A stretch of DNA of 62,000 nucleotides from Acanthaster planci (Eukaryota > Echinodermata > Asteroidea > Valvatida > Acanthasteridae): NCBI RefSeq assembly GCF_001949145.1, contig NW_019091625.1, forward strand, positions 6,889-68,888. The letters run 5' to 3'. Below, piece by piece: positions 37,778-48,609 of the stretch. Position numbers and translations under genes: made by a program. The notes beneath the pieces are model-generated. The model was not told the DNA's origin, made no database searches, and saw only the letters and a program-made list of their open reading frames with translations. How positions within the stretch are numbered: position 1 is the stretch's first letter; every line of letters starts with the position of its first letter.

Positions 37778-38440
37778 TGTCAGTAATATTAACACCATTG
37801 AAACCAGCGCTTGAATTTAAACCATGCACTCCTCACGCTGACGCTTTCCTTATCAGCTGGAAACTGTTGGGATCAGATTTAAAGAATATTTTAACACTTG
37901 AAAAAAAATCAAACTATTAGCATTCAATACAGCCCCAAATTGTGGAGAATCTGGAATCGATGCGGAAATACGTACAGAAGTAGACTGAAATGTGTTTTCC
38001 ATAACTACTCAGATGTGTTGATTAAGGACCCATTTTTAAGAGTAGATTGATGTTCTAACAAATAACAGCAGGGCTTAATCAAGAAACAGGAAAATTGGAA
38101 GGCGCAACAGGAGACACGACGTGTAGAGGAAGACTCAGCTCATTAAAGGTCAATCATTCACGCACGATCGTGTTTGGATAGGAGTTTAGTTTTCTGTTCC
38201 AACTGTCTCGCCGCTCGTCGCCTGGCTTTTCCTTTTAATTCTAAATTACAATTACATCAATCTATGTCTGAAATAATCAGATTGGCCTAAATGCGACGCA
38301 AACGCAGGCCGGTACAGGGGAAGGGCTAGGGGGCTGTATTCTGCCGAAAAGTTTGTCTAGCCTCCTTTGCAAAAATGAAAAAGATGATGGAAAAGCAGTA
38401 GCGAAAGCGAAAAGGTGACATCACTTGTGAAGGGTCTAAG

Positions 38441-38471
38441 CCCCCCCCCCCCACACACACACACACACACA
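38441..38471. repeat. Poly-C and (CA)n microsatellite
   Basis: Twelve C residues followed by about ten CA units. Confidence 0.9.
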
Positions 38472-39163
38472 TGTATGTTTCTAGAACCGCGCCCACGCAA
38501 AAGTAACACGCGGCTGGGTACAAACATAATTCTAAATCTGCGCCTCAACAAAACGTTAAATTTCTCTTGTAACTTTGCATGTTTACCCCTTGATTATTAC
38601 AATGTCTTGAAACCTAGACGCTATAGAATTGTACCTGTTTTTCCTTATCCTCATCAACGTTCAGGAAAAAAACAATAAAGATCTCAAAGAACGAAGTTAT
38701 GTTCGAGTCAACCGGCACTTTCTTTAAACTGAGTAAAGCAGAACCAAGTGACGGTCATCCCAAACATAACATGTCGACGACGATGTTTTGATAGATTGAA
38801 TCACGATTTCGTTCAGAATGAATTAATCCTTTACAAAAAAAAACAAAACGATCTTCCCTAAATTTATCATACCCTCCATCGCAAATGGAGTCAAAAATTA
38901 ATTTTAGACTTTCATCAGAGGTATACTACCCAGGGTGACAACGTCATCGTTTATATTATGCTTGGTCAAGGGGGCGACTTTAGATTGCAAACATATCAAA
39001 CACGACTGCCACTAAGATGATGGAACTCTGGTTAAAAATTGATAAAGTCATGTTCTCCTTAATGTCATCGTTTAATGTTCGACTGGGAAGCGACATTTTT
39101 TTTCACAGAAAAATGCACGTACAGCACAAATTATATCAAGAAATGAAATAAAGCAATACTCAC

Positions 39164-39340
39164 CTGCTGGCTGGCGCTTGCTTCATCAGGTAGGTAGCCA
39201 TGCACGCATTCGTTTTGCCATAATAACGTTGCTTGTGAAGCGGTGCAGTTTTAGCGAGCCACACGACAAATGAAAGCACAATGTAACTGAAGCCGTTGAC
39301 TAGGCCTAGATCAAACTCTTCTTTGGTACAGGCAAACCGG
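39164..39340 (-). other. Possible orphan exon with a strong donor
   Basis: A 59-codon open stretch lies between a good acceptor (CACTCTCTTCAAAG|CCGG) and a strong donor (CCAGCAG|GTGAGTATT). Both ends are phase 2. The peptide contains a hydrophobic segment (FSYIVLSFVVWLA) but matches no family I know. It lies 1.4 kb upstream of the second GPCR on the same strand. It could be an upstream exon of that gene, a separate gene, or chance. Confidence 0.25.
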
Positions 39341-40060
39341 CTTTGAAGAGAGTGAAAAATGTCCAATGCAAAGTGCAGCTGGGTCACAAGTGAGCGGTAC
39401 CGTCAAATTCAGAAATCCGAAGCCGGTGTTTGAATATTGCTGCAGTAGTGTGCGTAGAACAGTTTAACGTTGATCCGGTGTAACTGGTATGTAAACGCTG
39501 CTCTTTAAAAACAGCCAGTTGCAAGACAGAGCCTACTCAGCATCTCAAGCCTGAAGAATGTCAACTCGTGCGAGCATCCCCGCACGAATTCCGTGTAGGG
39601 CCTCGATCCCGCTTGAAAGGTGACAAGGCAGGGAAGAGGTTATGTGCACTGTCTCCTGCATTCGCACATGCTCAATGTAAAATCGTGGACACGAGCCATT
39701 GTGCTTCGGACGTTTTATGGTCTCCACGACAACCCTTTTTCCCTGTTAATTCCTCAGCGTTCTCAACAAGGATGTGAGCTTTCTTCGAAAGCGGAACCAC
39801 GGCGGTATAAGTTGTGTAAACCAAATTAATCAGTCAGTGTCGTACACTATAAAATAGGCATCGCGTCAGCGGCCTTCTTATCATCTACCTGGGAGCGATC
39901 CCGATTAAGAAGAAGAGAATCATGGATTGCTTTTAATAAACCATAAGAGGAACAACGGTCTCCCCGTCTAACCATTTAGAGCAGCAATGCTTAAAAAAAA
40001 TTGAATTTATATGCCATGTTCTTTAAATGGGCTGGCATTTGATCATTTTAACGATTTGAT

Positions 40061-40141
40061 TATGTAAAGCGCCTATAGAGCGTCGATTTAGGCGGAATTA
40101 GTGCTATACAAGAAATTATTATTATTATTATTGTTGTTGTT
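40061..40141 (+). repeat. Dispersed-repeat tail ending in an (ATT)n microsatellite
   Basis: The stretch TGTAAAGCGCCTATAGAGCG...GTGCTATACAAGAAATTATTATT resembles a repeat tail common in marine invertebrate genomes (GTAAAGCGC...GCTATATAA...ATT repeats). It ends in about five ATT units and a few GTT units (40115-40141). Confidence 0.5.
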
Positions 40142-40683
40142 ATCTCTTGTGCTGAGGGCCGCTTCGGCTGGTGAAGCACTTTCCTATAACTACCCTGCAA
40201 TTTTCAACTAATGATTCTTGAGTAATAAAACACAGATTTCTTTAAGTAGGTCCAGATGCGTCAAGCATCATTATACTCTATACCTTCAACCTCTGAAACA
40301 AGGGATTCGGTACTGAACATTTCTCAGTTGTAATGAGTTTTTGACAAATTTAGAGAACAGGAAGATAAATAGTTTATGATATCACCCAGTCTTACCACCA
40401 CACGTTGTTAGAATAATGTCGAAAAAACAAGAAGGTAGAACTTGTTCAAATAAAAGTCTGGAAAAATTAGACGTTACACGAGGTAATCTCTAAATGTTGT
40501 TTAATTTTGTAGCTGTGAGACAGTGCAAAGTTCGATTGCCTGCTTGGCAAAACTCTTCCTCAATCGCCCTGGTGGTCTACGGGATTTCTACGTCACGGTC
40601 CTTGCTGACGAGTTTTTAAAAACTGTACTATATGTGAAGCGCGCGATGAAGCCGATGGACCTTGAATCGCGCTCGAAGCTTGG

Positions 40684-41299
40684 NNNNNNNNNNNNNNNNN
40701 NNNNNNNNNNNNNNNNNNNNNNNNNNNNNNNNNNNNNNNNNNNNNNNNNNNNNNNNNNNNNNNNNNNNNNNNNNNNNNNNNNNNNNNNNNNNNNNNNNNN
40801 NNNNNNNNNNNNNNNNNNNNNNNNNNNNNNNNNNNNNNNNNNNNNNNNNNNNNNNNNNNNNNNNNNNNNNNNNNNNNNNNNNNNNNNNNNNNNNNNNNNN
40901 NNNNNNNNNNNNNNNNNNNNNNNNNNNNNNNNNNNNNNNNNNNNNNNNNNNNNNNNNNNNNNNNNNNNNNNNNNNNNNNNNNNNNNNNNNNNNNNNNNNN
41001 NNNNNNNNNNNNNNNNNNNNNNNNNNNNNNNNNNNNNNNNNNNNNNNNNNNNNNNNNNNNNNNNNNNNNNNNNNNNNNNNNNNNNNNNNNNNNNNNNNNN
41101 NNNNNNNNNNNNNNNNNNNNNNNNNNNNNNNNNNNNNNNNNNNNNNNNNNNNNNNNNNNNNNNNNNNNNNNNNNNNNNNNNNNNNNNNNNNNNNNNNNNN
41201 NNNNNNNNNNNNNNNNNNNNNNNNNNNNNNNNNNNNNNNNNNNNNNNNNNNNNNNNNNNNNNNNNNNNNNNNNNNNNNNNNNNNNNNNNNNNNNNNNNN
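40684..41299. other. Assembly gap (616 N)
   Basis: This is an uninterrupted run of undetermined bases. Reading frames across it are meaningless. Confidence 1.
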
Positions 41300-42248
41300 T
41301 GGACATTTTAATGACATAGGCTATAATGTACACGAACTTACGAAGAGAATTTTTCCCTATGCCACGATGCATAGGGGATAAAAATGCTGCAAGTAGGCCT
41401 TCCGCTAGCCTGGCTCTTGTGGAATTATGTTGCAGTCAGTCATCAGAAATGGCAGTAATATTTTTGTTTTCAAATACAGTATTTACTTCAAATGTCTTTA
41501 TATTCAAAGTTGTGTAGCAGACCACAATCATGCATATTTATGAGCCTCGGCTGTAACATTTTTATGTTGCAGTTGGACTGTGCTGTATACATAGGACCTA
41601 CCTACCAATGTATATAATCAGCACATACATGTATGCCTACTGTTGGAATTGGTTTTAATGTAATTATGCAGAAGTTGTATCCAATCTGAAATGTACAGCT
41701 TTTTGAGGCTATGGATATTTGACTGTGTGGCCTATGACTTAAATGAGGGTGTATTTGATACTGGTTTTTGCCAGCATGGCTGATGAACATGTAAAATGTG
41801 CATTAAACAGTTTTGGAAGCTCGGACGTTATTTTATCGCGACCAATCATTTTTACATGTTATTGAATTTATGTTCCCAATTAAGACAGAATCCTAAAGCA
41901 ATTTCGGAGTTCATTTCCCTTTAAAAAATCGCTCAAAGCCACAGATCACTGGAAGACAAAGTGGAAAATCCTGCAGGTTAATCTGGAATTCAATTTAAAA
42001 CATTCAGGGAAGACATTGGGACCGATTCGGATTGGGAAAAAGCTGAAGCTTTCCCAGAACATGGCAGTTACATGACACTGGGTGAATGGTGGCTTTCAAA
42101 CCAACAATAATATGTGTGACTGGTGCCAGAAAAATACATACCTAGTCTTTAAATTGACCTTGTCTTTGTTGAACAGGTCTATTTTAGGAGATTGAAGCAG
42201 AGCAGAAGTTTGCATGGCCACACCCTCGTCGTGGAGACAGACAGCACG

Positions 42249-42372
42249 ATGAGTGGATCTCCTCATGTGGTGATTGTAGGGGCCGGTATGGGGGGTGCGA
42301 CTTGCGCCTACTACCTCAGGAAGGAATTGCCAGGGGTCACCGTCACTGTGCTAGAGGCTCGGGACAGAGTCG
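42249..42372 (+). CDS. Oxidase exon 1 (dinucleotide-binding motif)
   Basis: The first ATG in the exon is at 42249-42251, five codons before HVVIVGAG. An acceptor-like site (TTTGTTGAACAG|, exon start 42177) lies upstream with no in-frame stop between, so the start is provisional. The donor is GTCG|GTGAGA. Confidence 0.8.
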
Positions 42373-45300
42373 GTGAGAAAGGAGCACATGTTGAGGCAAT
42401 AGCTATAGAGAGAGTAGCTTGCCAGCTTCAGATATTGAGGGTTTGCATGGCTGCCATCTTGTAGGCTAGTGCTTGTTGTTCCAAAGGGTGTAAACAAAGG
42501 AGGTTTCCCCATGGAACAAAAGAAATTGCCCTGCAAGATGGCTACCATGCAAAGCCGCTGTTAGAAACAAAATGGTTGACTGTTACATGTGCCTCAGACC
42601 ATATGGCTTATGTATACCAACTGCCCATGTGCACTGGCGCATACATCTACCATTTTGTTTCCAACAATTGTGACCTATCGATGCTCGTGTGTGGCTGAGG
42701 CATGCTGGGGAAGGAGGGAAGGGGGGGATTTCTTGGTGAACCTACCTGAGGAGATCTGATATTCTGCTCTGAGGGGACATTAGCTACCCGTACCCCCTTC
42801 ACCGGCCAAGAAGAGCCAGGAGGGCAGAAAGTGTTTTTTTAACCCTAACAGCCCTGAATCCTCCAATTTTAATACGATTTTGCACACACCCTAGGGAGTT
42901 AGGGTTAATAACCGGATTTGTGCATGCTCCCAGACTGTATTCAGAGACCGAACATCTGAACCGTTTGGAACCAGGCCCCCTGGGGTATGGTTGCACTGCC
43001 GGTTGTCAGTAGCTTTTTTGTGATGGGGTCTATTGATCTGACAGTAATTGTACAAGATGCCAGACCACAAGCGTAACTGCAAGCGATGGCAAAATGTGAG
43101 TGACGATAGGATGTTGCAGATATCTTGACCAGGGTTGTTCTTGTGCAGGTGCATTTGACCAGTGGCCAAACTAGCACCCAGACTTACCCTCGGGCTCAGT
43201 ACATGATCGTAAAGTAAGTAGTACATGTAACTCATGTATTTCTCTTCCCAAGGTGGACGCACCAAAGATATAACTTTCTGGGGAAGTACTGTAAATATGG
43301 GAGCAGCTTTATTCAACACTGAGCAGAGGTGATGAGGCAAGAAAAATATTAATGACCCTAAGTAATACATGGAGGTCGATGACCCCAGCTGCCCCACAAT
43401 GTACAAAAGCCCGAGACGTGGGCCCAATTTCATAGCGCTGCTAAGCACAAGATTTTACTTGAACGGGTTCCAAGTACATGTATTTCATGGCACTTAAGAA
43501 TGCACATTTTCTTCACAGGAAAAATTCGGTTACCTTTGAGATGCAACAGTGGGAATCTCTGTGTGTGCTTATGCATGAGCGCAAGCACGCCAAAGCAATG
43601 CAAGCAAAATTCGCTGCTAAAGTAAGCAGGACTTTCCTGCTAACTGTTAAGCAACTCCGTTCAGTTGGGTCCAGGTTATTAGCCATACACGTAGGTGGAT
43701 GGAAGCAGGGTTCAGTACAACCCTTGTTTTCGTGCATGAGGGGAGCCTGTGGCAAGTGTACCCTATGTGCAGGATGCTGGCAACGTGGCATTAATTGCAT
43801 TGCTGATCGGCCAACAATTTACCAGACACAACTGATCCGTAATGTGAATCCCATTGTGTTAAAAGTAGTTGCCCAAAAGTTCATTGGTGTCTTATTACAT
43901 CGACAGGAATATTGCTGCATTGGCCAAGGAGTTGAACCTGAAGATTCACTGCTTTAAACGCAGTGGTGACTTTCCTGACAACACCATCTGGGATGGCCGT
44001 GAGATCGTGCAGACTGGCAAACTCTTGTCCATCGAACCAGAAGCAGACGCAAAAATGCGGCAGAGCTTAAAGGAATTCCTGTCTGCCCTGGAGGCCACCT
44101 ACCAGAAGTACGACAATGGAACCTTCCGCTCTATCCCGGAATTTCTGGCGGCAGGGGGACTGGAGGCTTACACCCGTCAGTCTGTGGAGGAGTTCTTTTG
44201 CGACACGCCGGTTAGCAAAAGGGTCCAAAAGTATGTTATCGAGACAGTGATGCGTGAGTTCTTCGGCCAGGGGTTGGAATCCAGCGTGGCTCTGGCCATG
44301 ATTTGCCTAGCGGGGGTCTATCAGGATGGTAGGTGGCTCAGTTAGTCATTGCCTTTGCTGGGATTAAAGGTTGACAACAATGGCACGAGAAATTTGTTGG
44401 TGAGGTCCAGTGATACGTTGCTATAGGGCTTATTAGAGACTGCCAATGGCAGCGTTGTAAATGGAAGGCATGTATTACTCTGCACAGTGACCTAAACAAG
44501 TATTGTTCAAAGAGAAATTTGTCTTGACTGAATACCAGCATATTTTGGTTACCAAGGTAATTTTTCTCAAATTTTCCTGAGGTATTTCCAGTAACTTCCT
44601 ATTCGTATCTTCAGAGTGCAGTGTGTGCAAGTTGGCAAATCTTGGAAAGGCCAATCGGGAGAATTTAGTTCCATGCAAAGAAATTTGCAGTCTGTGGTGT
44701 TAACATTACCCATTCTTTTCAAGCTGACAAGTGTTTTGCCTGCCCTTCCTAAAAATTCCCCCATAGGAACAAGTGGATTTGTCCCCCCCCAAAAAAAATC
44801 TTGGCAAAGCCCATGATTTGAACCTCCCTCTGCTGTTGCAGCCTTCAAGACAGAGGGCGGAATGAGTCAGCTGGTGAAGACCCTGATCGAATCCTCGGGT
44901 TGCAACCTCCATCTCAACTCATCTGTCTCTCTAGTCCGGAAAATGGAGGACCAGTTTGAGGTGTGGTACAGCCAGAGAGAGGCCGAGCCGAAGCTTAAGA
45001 TAAGTGCCGACACTATTGTCATTGCATCACCTCTTGAGTGGGCAGGTACGTATTTAATGTTGTCATTATTATAAGTTAAAAATTCTTATTTTTCCTATGA
45101 ATTTGCTCATCAAGTTTACCCTGTTCTTGTGGAATACCCCGCTGTTGTATCTATGGTACTTGCCTCATAATGCCTGCAGTACAAGTTAGGGCTGAGTCGA
45201 TTCGAATAATTCACTATTCGAATATTCGACCTTCAATTCGATCGAATATTCCAATATTCGATCGTACCGTTCGGCAGATTGTTGATGAACAAACCGTACA

Positions 45301-48300
45301 CAAAATCAGTTGCGATAACACACACAATTGTACATTATAATCAATATAATAGCATAACAGCTTCTCACATCTAGGAGTATCTCCAGCCATGATTTAGCAA
45401 GATTTAAGAGACAAACAATCCTGTTGAAAATTTCTATTCCTTTCAAATTTTTCAGTGAACAGTTTACTTTTTGAATTGTTGTAAGATTGTTCGCTTTTCA
45501 TTTGAAACTGCTTGAAACAAGCCTCCGTAGTGCAGTTTTTCTCTTAAAATAAAAGTCTCCCCTGCTTTTCATGAATTTTGTAGTCAAATATTCAAATTTG
45601 GAAAGTAATATTCGAATATTCGATCATGGATTGGATATTCACATTTACGGCACAGCCCGAGTACAGGTGTCTCCTTATGTGAAACTGGATGCATGCAGCG
45701 CGTGTTACGTAATGTGATGGATAATGAACCTTCATACTGTTATGATATGCAGTCTCATCATTGGTTTTATGCACATGTTTACGTGACAATGATGATTGTC
45801 ATGTATGATGGTTAGAATCTATGAAAAAGGAGTCAAAATTTCATATGAACCTGGGAAATCGGTCAAAAACTAGAAATACATGTAAACTTTCAGAATCTGC
45901 ATTAAACGACCCTTGTGATGGGCTCTCTACCAACAGAAATGGGTGCACTAACTGAGGCATTTATGAATATGTTTCTTGTTAAACCCTTGAGGATTCCTGT
46001 ATGGAGGATTTTCTGTCGCATGATTTTTGACAGGCAGCGTTCAATTTACAAAGGTGTGCTTGGAAGCGCGCGCGTCTTTGAAGTCTCTCGTCATTCTCAC
46101 AGTATCTGCATGAAATTGCCAACAGAAATTCTCAGATTCGAAAGTGCATGTGCCTCCACCGACATGGTATGCTCTCTGAAATGACTTTGCCCGTTGTGTT
46201 ACGTCAGGTATAGCACCCATGTGGAACTGTATTTAGCTTGCAAGCTAGAAGTGGCCTGCAGAGATTTACTCACCTAACGCCTTGGACCCTTAATTCCCGG
46301 GATGAAGGCCGTCTGTGAGAGACTTCCAAAGAGCTGTTTCCTGTGCCCTTGCCTCAAGTTGTCTCCAGGTGATGCCCAGCTTCTTAGTGTCTGCCTGGAG
46401 GGCTCGTTGCCAGGTGTTCCTTGGCCGGGCTCATCTTTTCCTTTTCCCCTGGGGGTTCCAAGTGAGCGCTTGTCGTGTTGTACTTGTTGATTTCTTAAGT
46501 GTGTGCCCCAGCCATCTAAATTTCCTCCTTTTCATATTTCATTGACGTTGGCTCTGTTCTGTCCCAGAGGTCGATGTTGCTGATCCCCTCCGGCTGGTGT
46601 ATCCCCAAAATCTTCCTGAGACAGCCGTTTACTAAAGGTTTGGATCCTAGCCTTTGAAGAGTAGTTTCTGTCATCCTCCATGTTTCTGATCCGTGCAGGA
46701 GTACTGAAATTCCTGATTTTTGTTTTTGTTGAAAGTTTCCTTGAGTTCCATACTCTTTTAACTGTAGAAAGGCTGCTCGACCCTTTCCAATCCTGACCTT
46801 AACCTCTGCATCTGTCCCTCCCTCCCTATTGATGATACTTCCTCATTTCCATGTAGCACCACTGTGTGAGTACACTTAGTGTTCATCCTCATGACTTTGG
46901 CCTTCTTTGGATAGATGATCAGTCCTACTTGTGCTGAGGAGTCCTGGAGTCTGGCTGTCTTTTCCTGCTTCTGCCGGTGTTTGTGGGACTGTAGAGCCAA
47001 ATCATCAGCAAAGTCCAGGTCCTCTAGCCGAGACCAAAGTGTCCATCGTATACCATTCCTCTTCTGGGCGGTTGTTGTCTTCATCGACCAGTCAATAATC
47101 AGAAAAAAAAAGGAATGGAGACAGAGGACACCCTTGTCTCACTCCGGTCTTGATCTGGAACTGTCGTGTGAGCTGTCTCTCAAACACAACTCTGCAGGGC
47201 TCAGCCCAACATAGCTGTGCTGTGTCATATTGACGATTTTCCGTGGTACTCCGTAGCGTCTCATCCTCAGGAGTTTCCATGACACTCTGTCCACACCTAT
47301 CTCATCAATGAGTCTCGAATTCCCTTTCCATGTTTCCATGACACTCTGTCCACACCTATCTCATCAGTGAGTCTCGAATTCTCTTTCTATGTTTCCATGA
47401 CACTCTGTCTACAGCTATCTCATCAGTGAGTCTCGAATTCCCTTTCCATGTTTCCATGACACTCTGTCCACACCTATCTCATCAGTGAGTCTCAAATTCC
47501 CTTTCCATGTTTCCATGACACTCTGTCCACACCTATTTCATCAGTGAGTCTCAAATTCCCTTTCCATGTTTCCATGACACTCTGTCCACACCTATCTCAT
47601 CAGTGAGTCTCAAATTCCCTTTCCATGTTTCCATGACACTCTGTCCACACCTATCTCATCAGTGAGTCTCGAATTCCCTTTCCATGTTTCCATGACACTC
47701 TGTCCACACCTATCTCATCAGTAAGTCTCGAATTCCCTTTCCATGTTTCCATGACACTCTGTCCACACCTATTTCATCAGTTAGTCTCAAATTCCCTTTC
47801 CATGTTTCCATGACACTCTGTCCACACCTATCTCATCAGTGAGTCTCAAATTCCCTTTCCATGACACTCTGTCCACACCTATCTCATCAGTGAGTCTCAA
47901 ATTCCCTTTCCATGTTTCCATGACACTCTGTCCACACCTATCTCATCAGTGAGTCTCGAATTCCTCCCCTCCCCTTTTAATTACTCTTCCTGGTCAGTCC
48001 AAAGTTCTCCCGAAACGTTTAATATTTTCCATGGATCTAGATGGTCGACAAGAACAAGCACACATACAGGTGTAAAACTGCACTTTAGAATGACAGAGTG
48101 TGTACGATTGTTTTCCTTGCACAGGCATTGAGTTCGAAGGGTTTATCCCGGCCATTGTGCAGCCAAAACGGGAGTGGGAACGTGTGTACATGTACGTGAG
48201 TAAAGTCGCCGCCAAGTCCATCCGTAAGAGCTACTTCAAGGGCGTCTCCCTCTCTCCGGACAATCCCTCATGCATATACACCACATCCGACGCCTCCCAG

Positions 48301-48609
48301 CCCTGGGTGGCCCTCCGGAGCAGGGACTCCAGCGAGGGGTACAACTCCTACAGTATATTTCACTCCGAGGACATTGCCGAAGAAGGCTTCCTGGACCAGC
48401 TCTTTGAAGGGGTCCGAGATTTTAAGAGCGAGCGGTGGGACTACGTCCACCCGGTGTGCCCGCCAGTCAGGGGGTCCGATGGGTACCAGAGCATTATACT
48501 GGCCGACGGCTTGTACTATCTGAACGGGCTGGAGAGCGTGGCGTCGCAGATGGAGATAGCTGTCGTCAGTGGGCGTAACATTGCCCGGCTTATTTCTAAG
48601 GAGCTGTAG
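42249..48609 (+). CDS. Prenylcysteine-oxidase-like FAD protein (five exons, 436 aa as modelled)
   Basis: Members of this family cleave the thioether of prenylcysteine (farnesyl- or geranylgeranyl-Cys from degraded prenylated proteins) using FAD and oxygen, yielding Cys, an aldehyde and peroxide; vertebrate PCYOX1 is lysosomal. Exons 42249-42372, 43253-43328, 43907-44328, 44842-45045 and 48125-48609 join in phase to 1311 bases. Visible are the Rossmann motif VGAGMGG (Gly11, Gly13, Gly16), Glu36 closing the second strand, GGR (42-44), TEGGMSQL matching the VEGGNKLV region, IVIASPLEW and the C-terminal [19 protein letters not shown] matching the YYLNG..CAASAME box. It is shorter than human PCYOX1 (505 aa) and the chosen Met gives no signal peptide. 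The frame stays open 24 codons upstream to an acceptor-like site, so an upstream leader exon may exist. Substrate is by family analogy only. Confidence 0.88.
42442..42553. repeat. Inverted repeat in oxidase intron 1
   Basis: Arm 42442-42482 (TTTGCATGGCTGCCATCTTG...) pairs with 42512-42553 over about 40 bases with several mismatches and a ~30-base loop. It is a small foldback element. Confidence 0.6.
43253..43328 (+). CDS. Oxidase exon 2
   Basis: The acceptor is TCTTCCCAAG|GTGGACGC, completing Gly43 of the GGR motif. The exon ends at GAGCAGAG|GTGATG, leaving two bases of the Arg67 codon. It encodes the strand-turn region after the flavin-binding loop. Confidence 0.8.
43907..44328 (+). CDS. 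Oxidase exon 3
   Basis: The acceptor is ACATCGACAG|GAATATT; its first base completes Arg67. The exon encodes residues 68-207, the helical middle of the protein ([11 protein letters not shown] to AGVYQD), and ends in phase 1 at GATG|GTAGGT. Confidence 0.87.
44842..45045 (+). CDS. Oxidase exon 4
   Basis: The acceptor is CTGCTGTTGCAG|CCTTC and the donor is GGGCAG|GTACGT. The exon encodes the TEGGMSQLV box and the strand IVIASPLEW, matching the conserved LVATPL region of PCYOX1. Confidence 0.88.
45187..45660. mobile_element. hAT-like non-autonomous DNA transposon in oxidase intron 4
   Basis: Imperfect terminal inverted repeats are present: TAGGGCTGAGTCG at the left, and reverse-complemented TCGGGCTGTGCCG at the right. 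They are flanked by 8-base direct repeats GTACAAGT (45179-45186) and GTACAGGT (45661-45668) differing at one base, as expected for a hAT target-site duplication. Both ends are rich in GAATATTCGA. The 474-base element has no transposase frame. Confidence 0.65.
46255..47340 (-). pseudogene. Decayed non-LTR retrotransposon reverse-transcriptase fragment
   Basis: In broken minus-strand frames the sequence shows reverse transcriptase blocks: [15 protein letters not shown] (around 47110-47150), the catalytic box LDFADDLAL (around 46990-47010), and remnants of the C-terminal region. Several frameshifts and stops separate them, so it is dead. The 5' side of the fragment dissolves into the 59-base tandem array at 47277-47965. 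The element class is LINE; I cannot fix the clade by eye. It lies in intron 4 of the oxidase gene, opposite to its transcription. Confidence 0.8.
47277..47965. repeat. 59-base minisatellite, about 12 units
   Basis: Units begin with GACACTCTGTCCACACCTAT at 47281, 47340, 47399, 47458, 47517, 47576, 47635, 47694, 47753, 47812, 47863 and 47922. The spacing is exactly 59 except one 51-base unit. Copies differ by a few bases (GAATTC/AAATTC, CTATCTC/CTATTTC). The first unit overlaps the end of the reverse-transcriptase fragment, so the array appears to be an amplified piece of it. Confidence 0.95.
48125..48609 (+). CDS. Oxidase exon 5 (C-terminal substrate domain)
   Basis: The acceptor is TTCCTTGCACAG|GCATTG. 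The exon encodes residues 277-436 with the conserved [19 protein letters not shown] block near the end, then a TAG stop at 48607-48609. Possible polyadenylation signals (AATAAA) occur only about 1.7 kb downstream (50321, 50325). Confidence 0.92.

Larger units (their letters stand above)
37778..42176. other. Intergenic region, assembly gap and upstream flank of the oxidase gene
   Basis: I recognise no complete gene. Contents are a CA microsatellite, a possible minus-strand exon at 39164-39340, a dispersed repeat tail at 40061-40141 and the N gap. An upstream exon of the prenylcysteine-oxidase-like gene could lie here or in the gap. Confidence 0.4.

Noticed and set aside
40523-41381. Long reading frames of 229-262 codons
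   Set aside because: They consist almost entirely of the N gap.
43478-43957. 159-codon frame before oxidase exon 3
   Set aside because: It lies mostly in intron 2 and runs into exon 3 in a different frame. The real exon begins at the acceptor at 43906.
47277-47965. CRISPR-like regular repeats
   Set aside because: The 59-base units are contiguous with no variable spacers, in an animal genome, and derive from a retrotransposon fragment.
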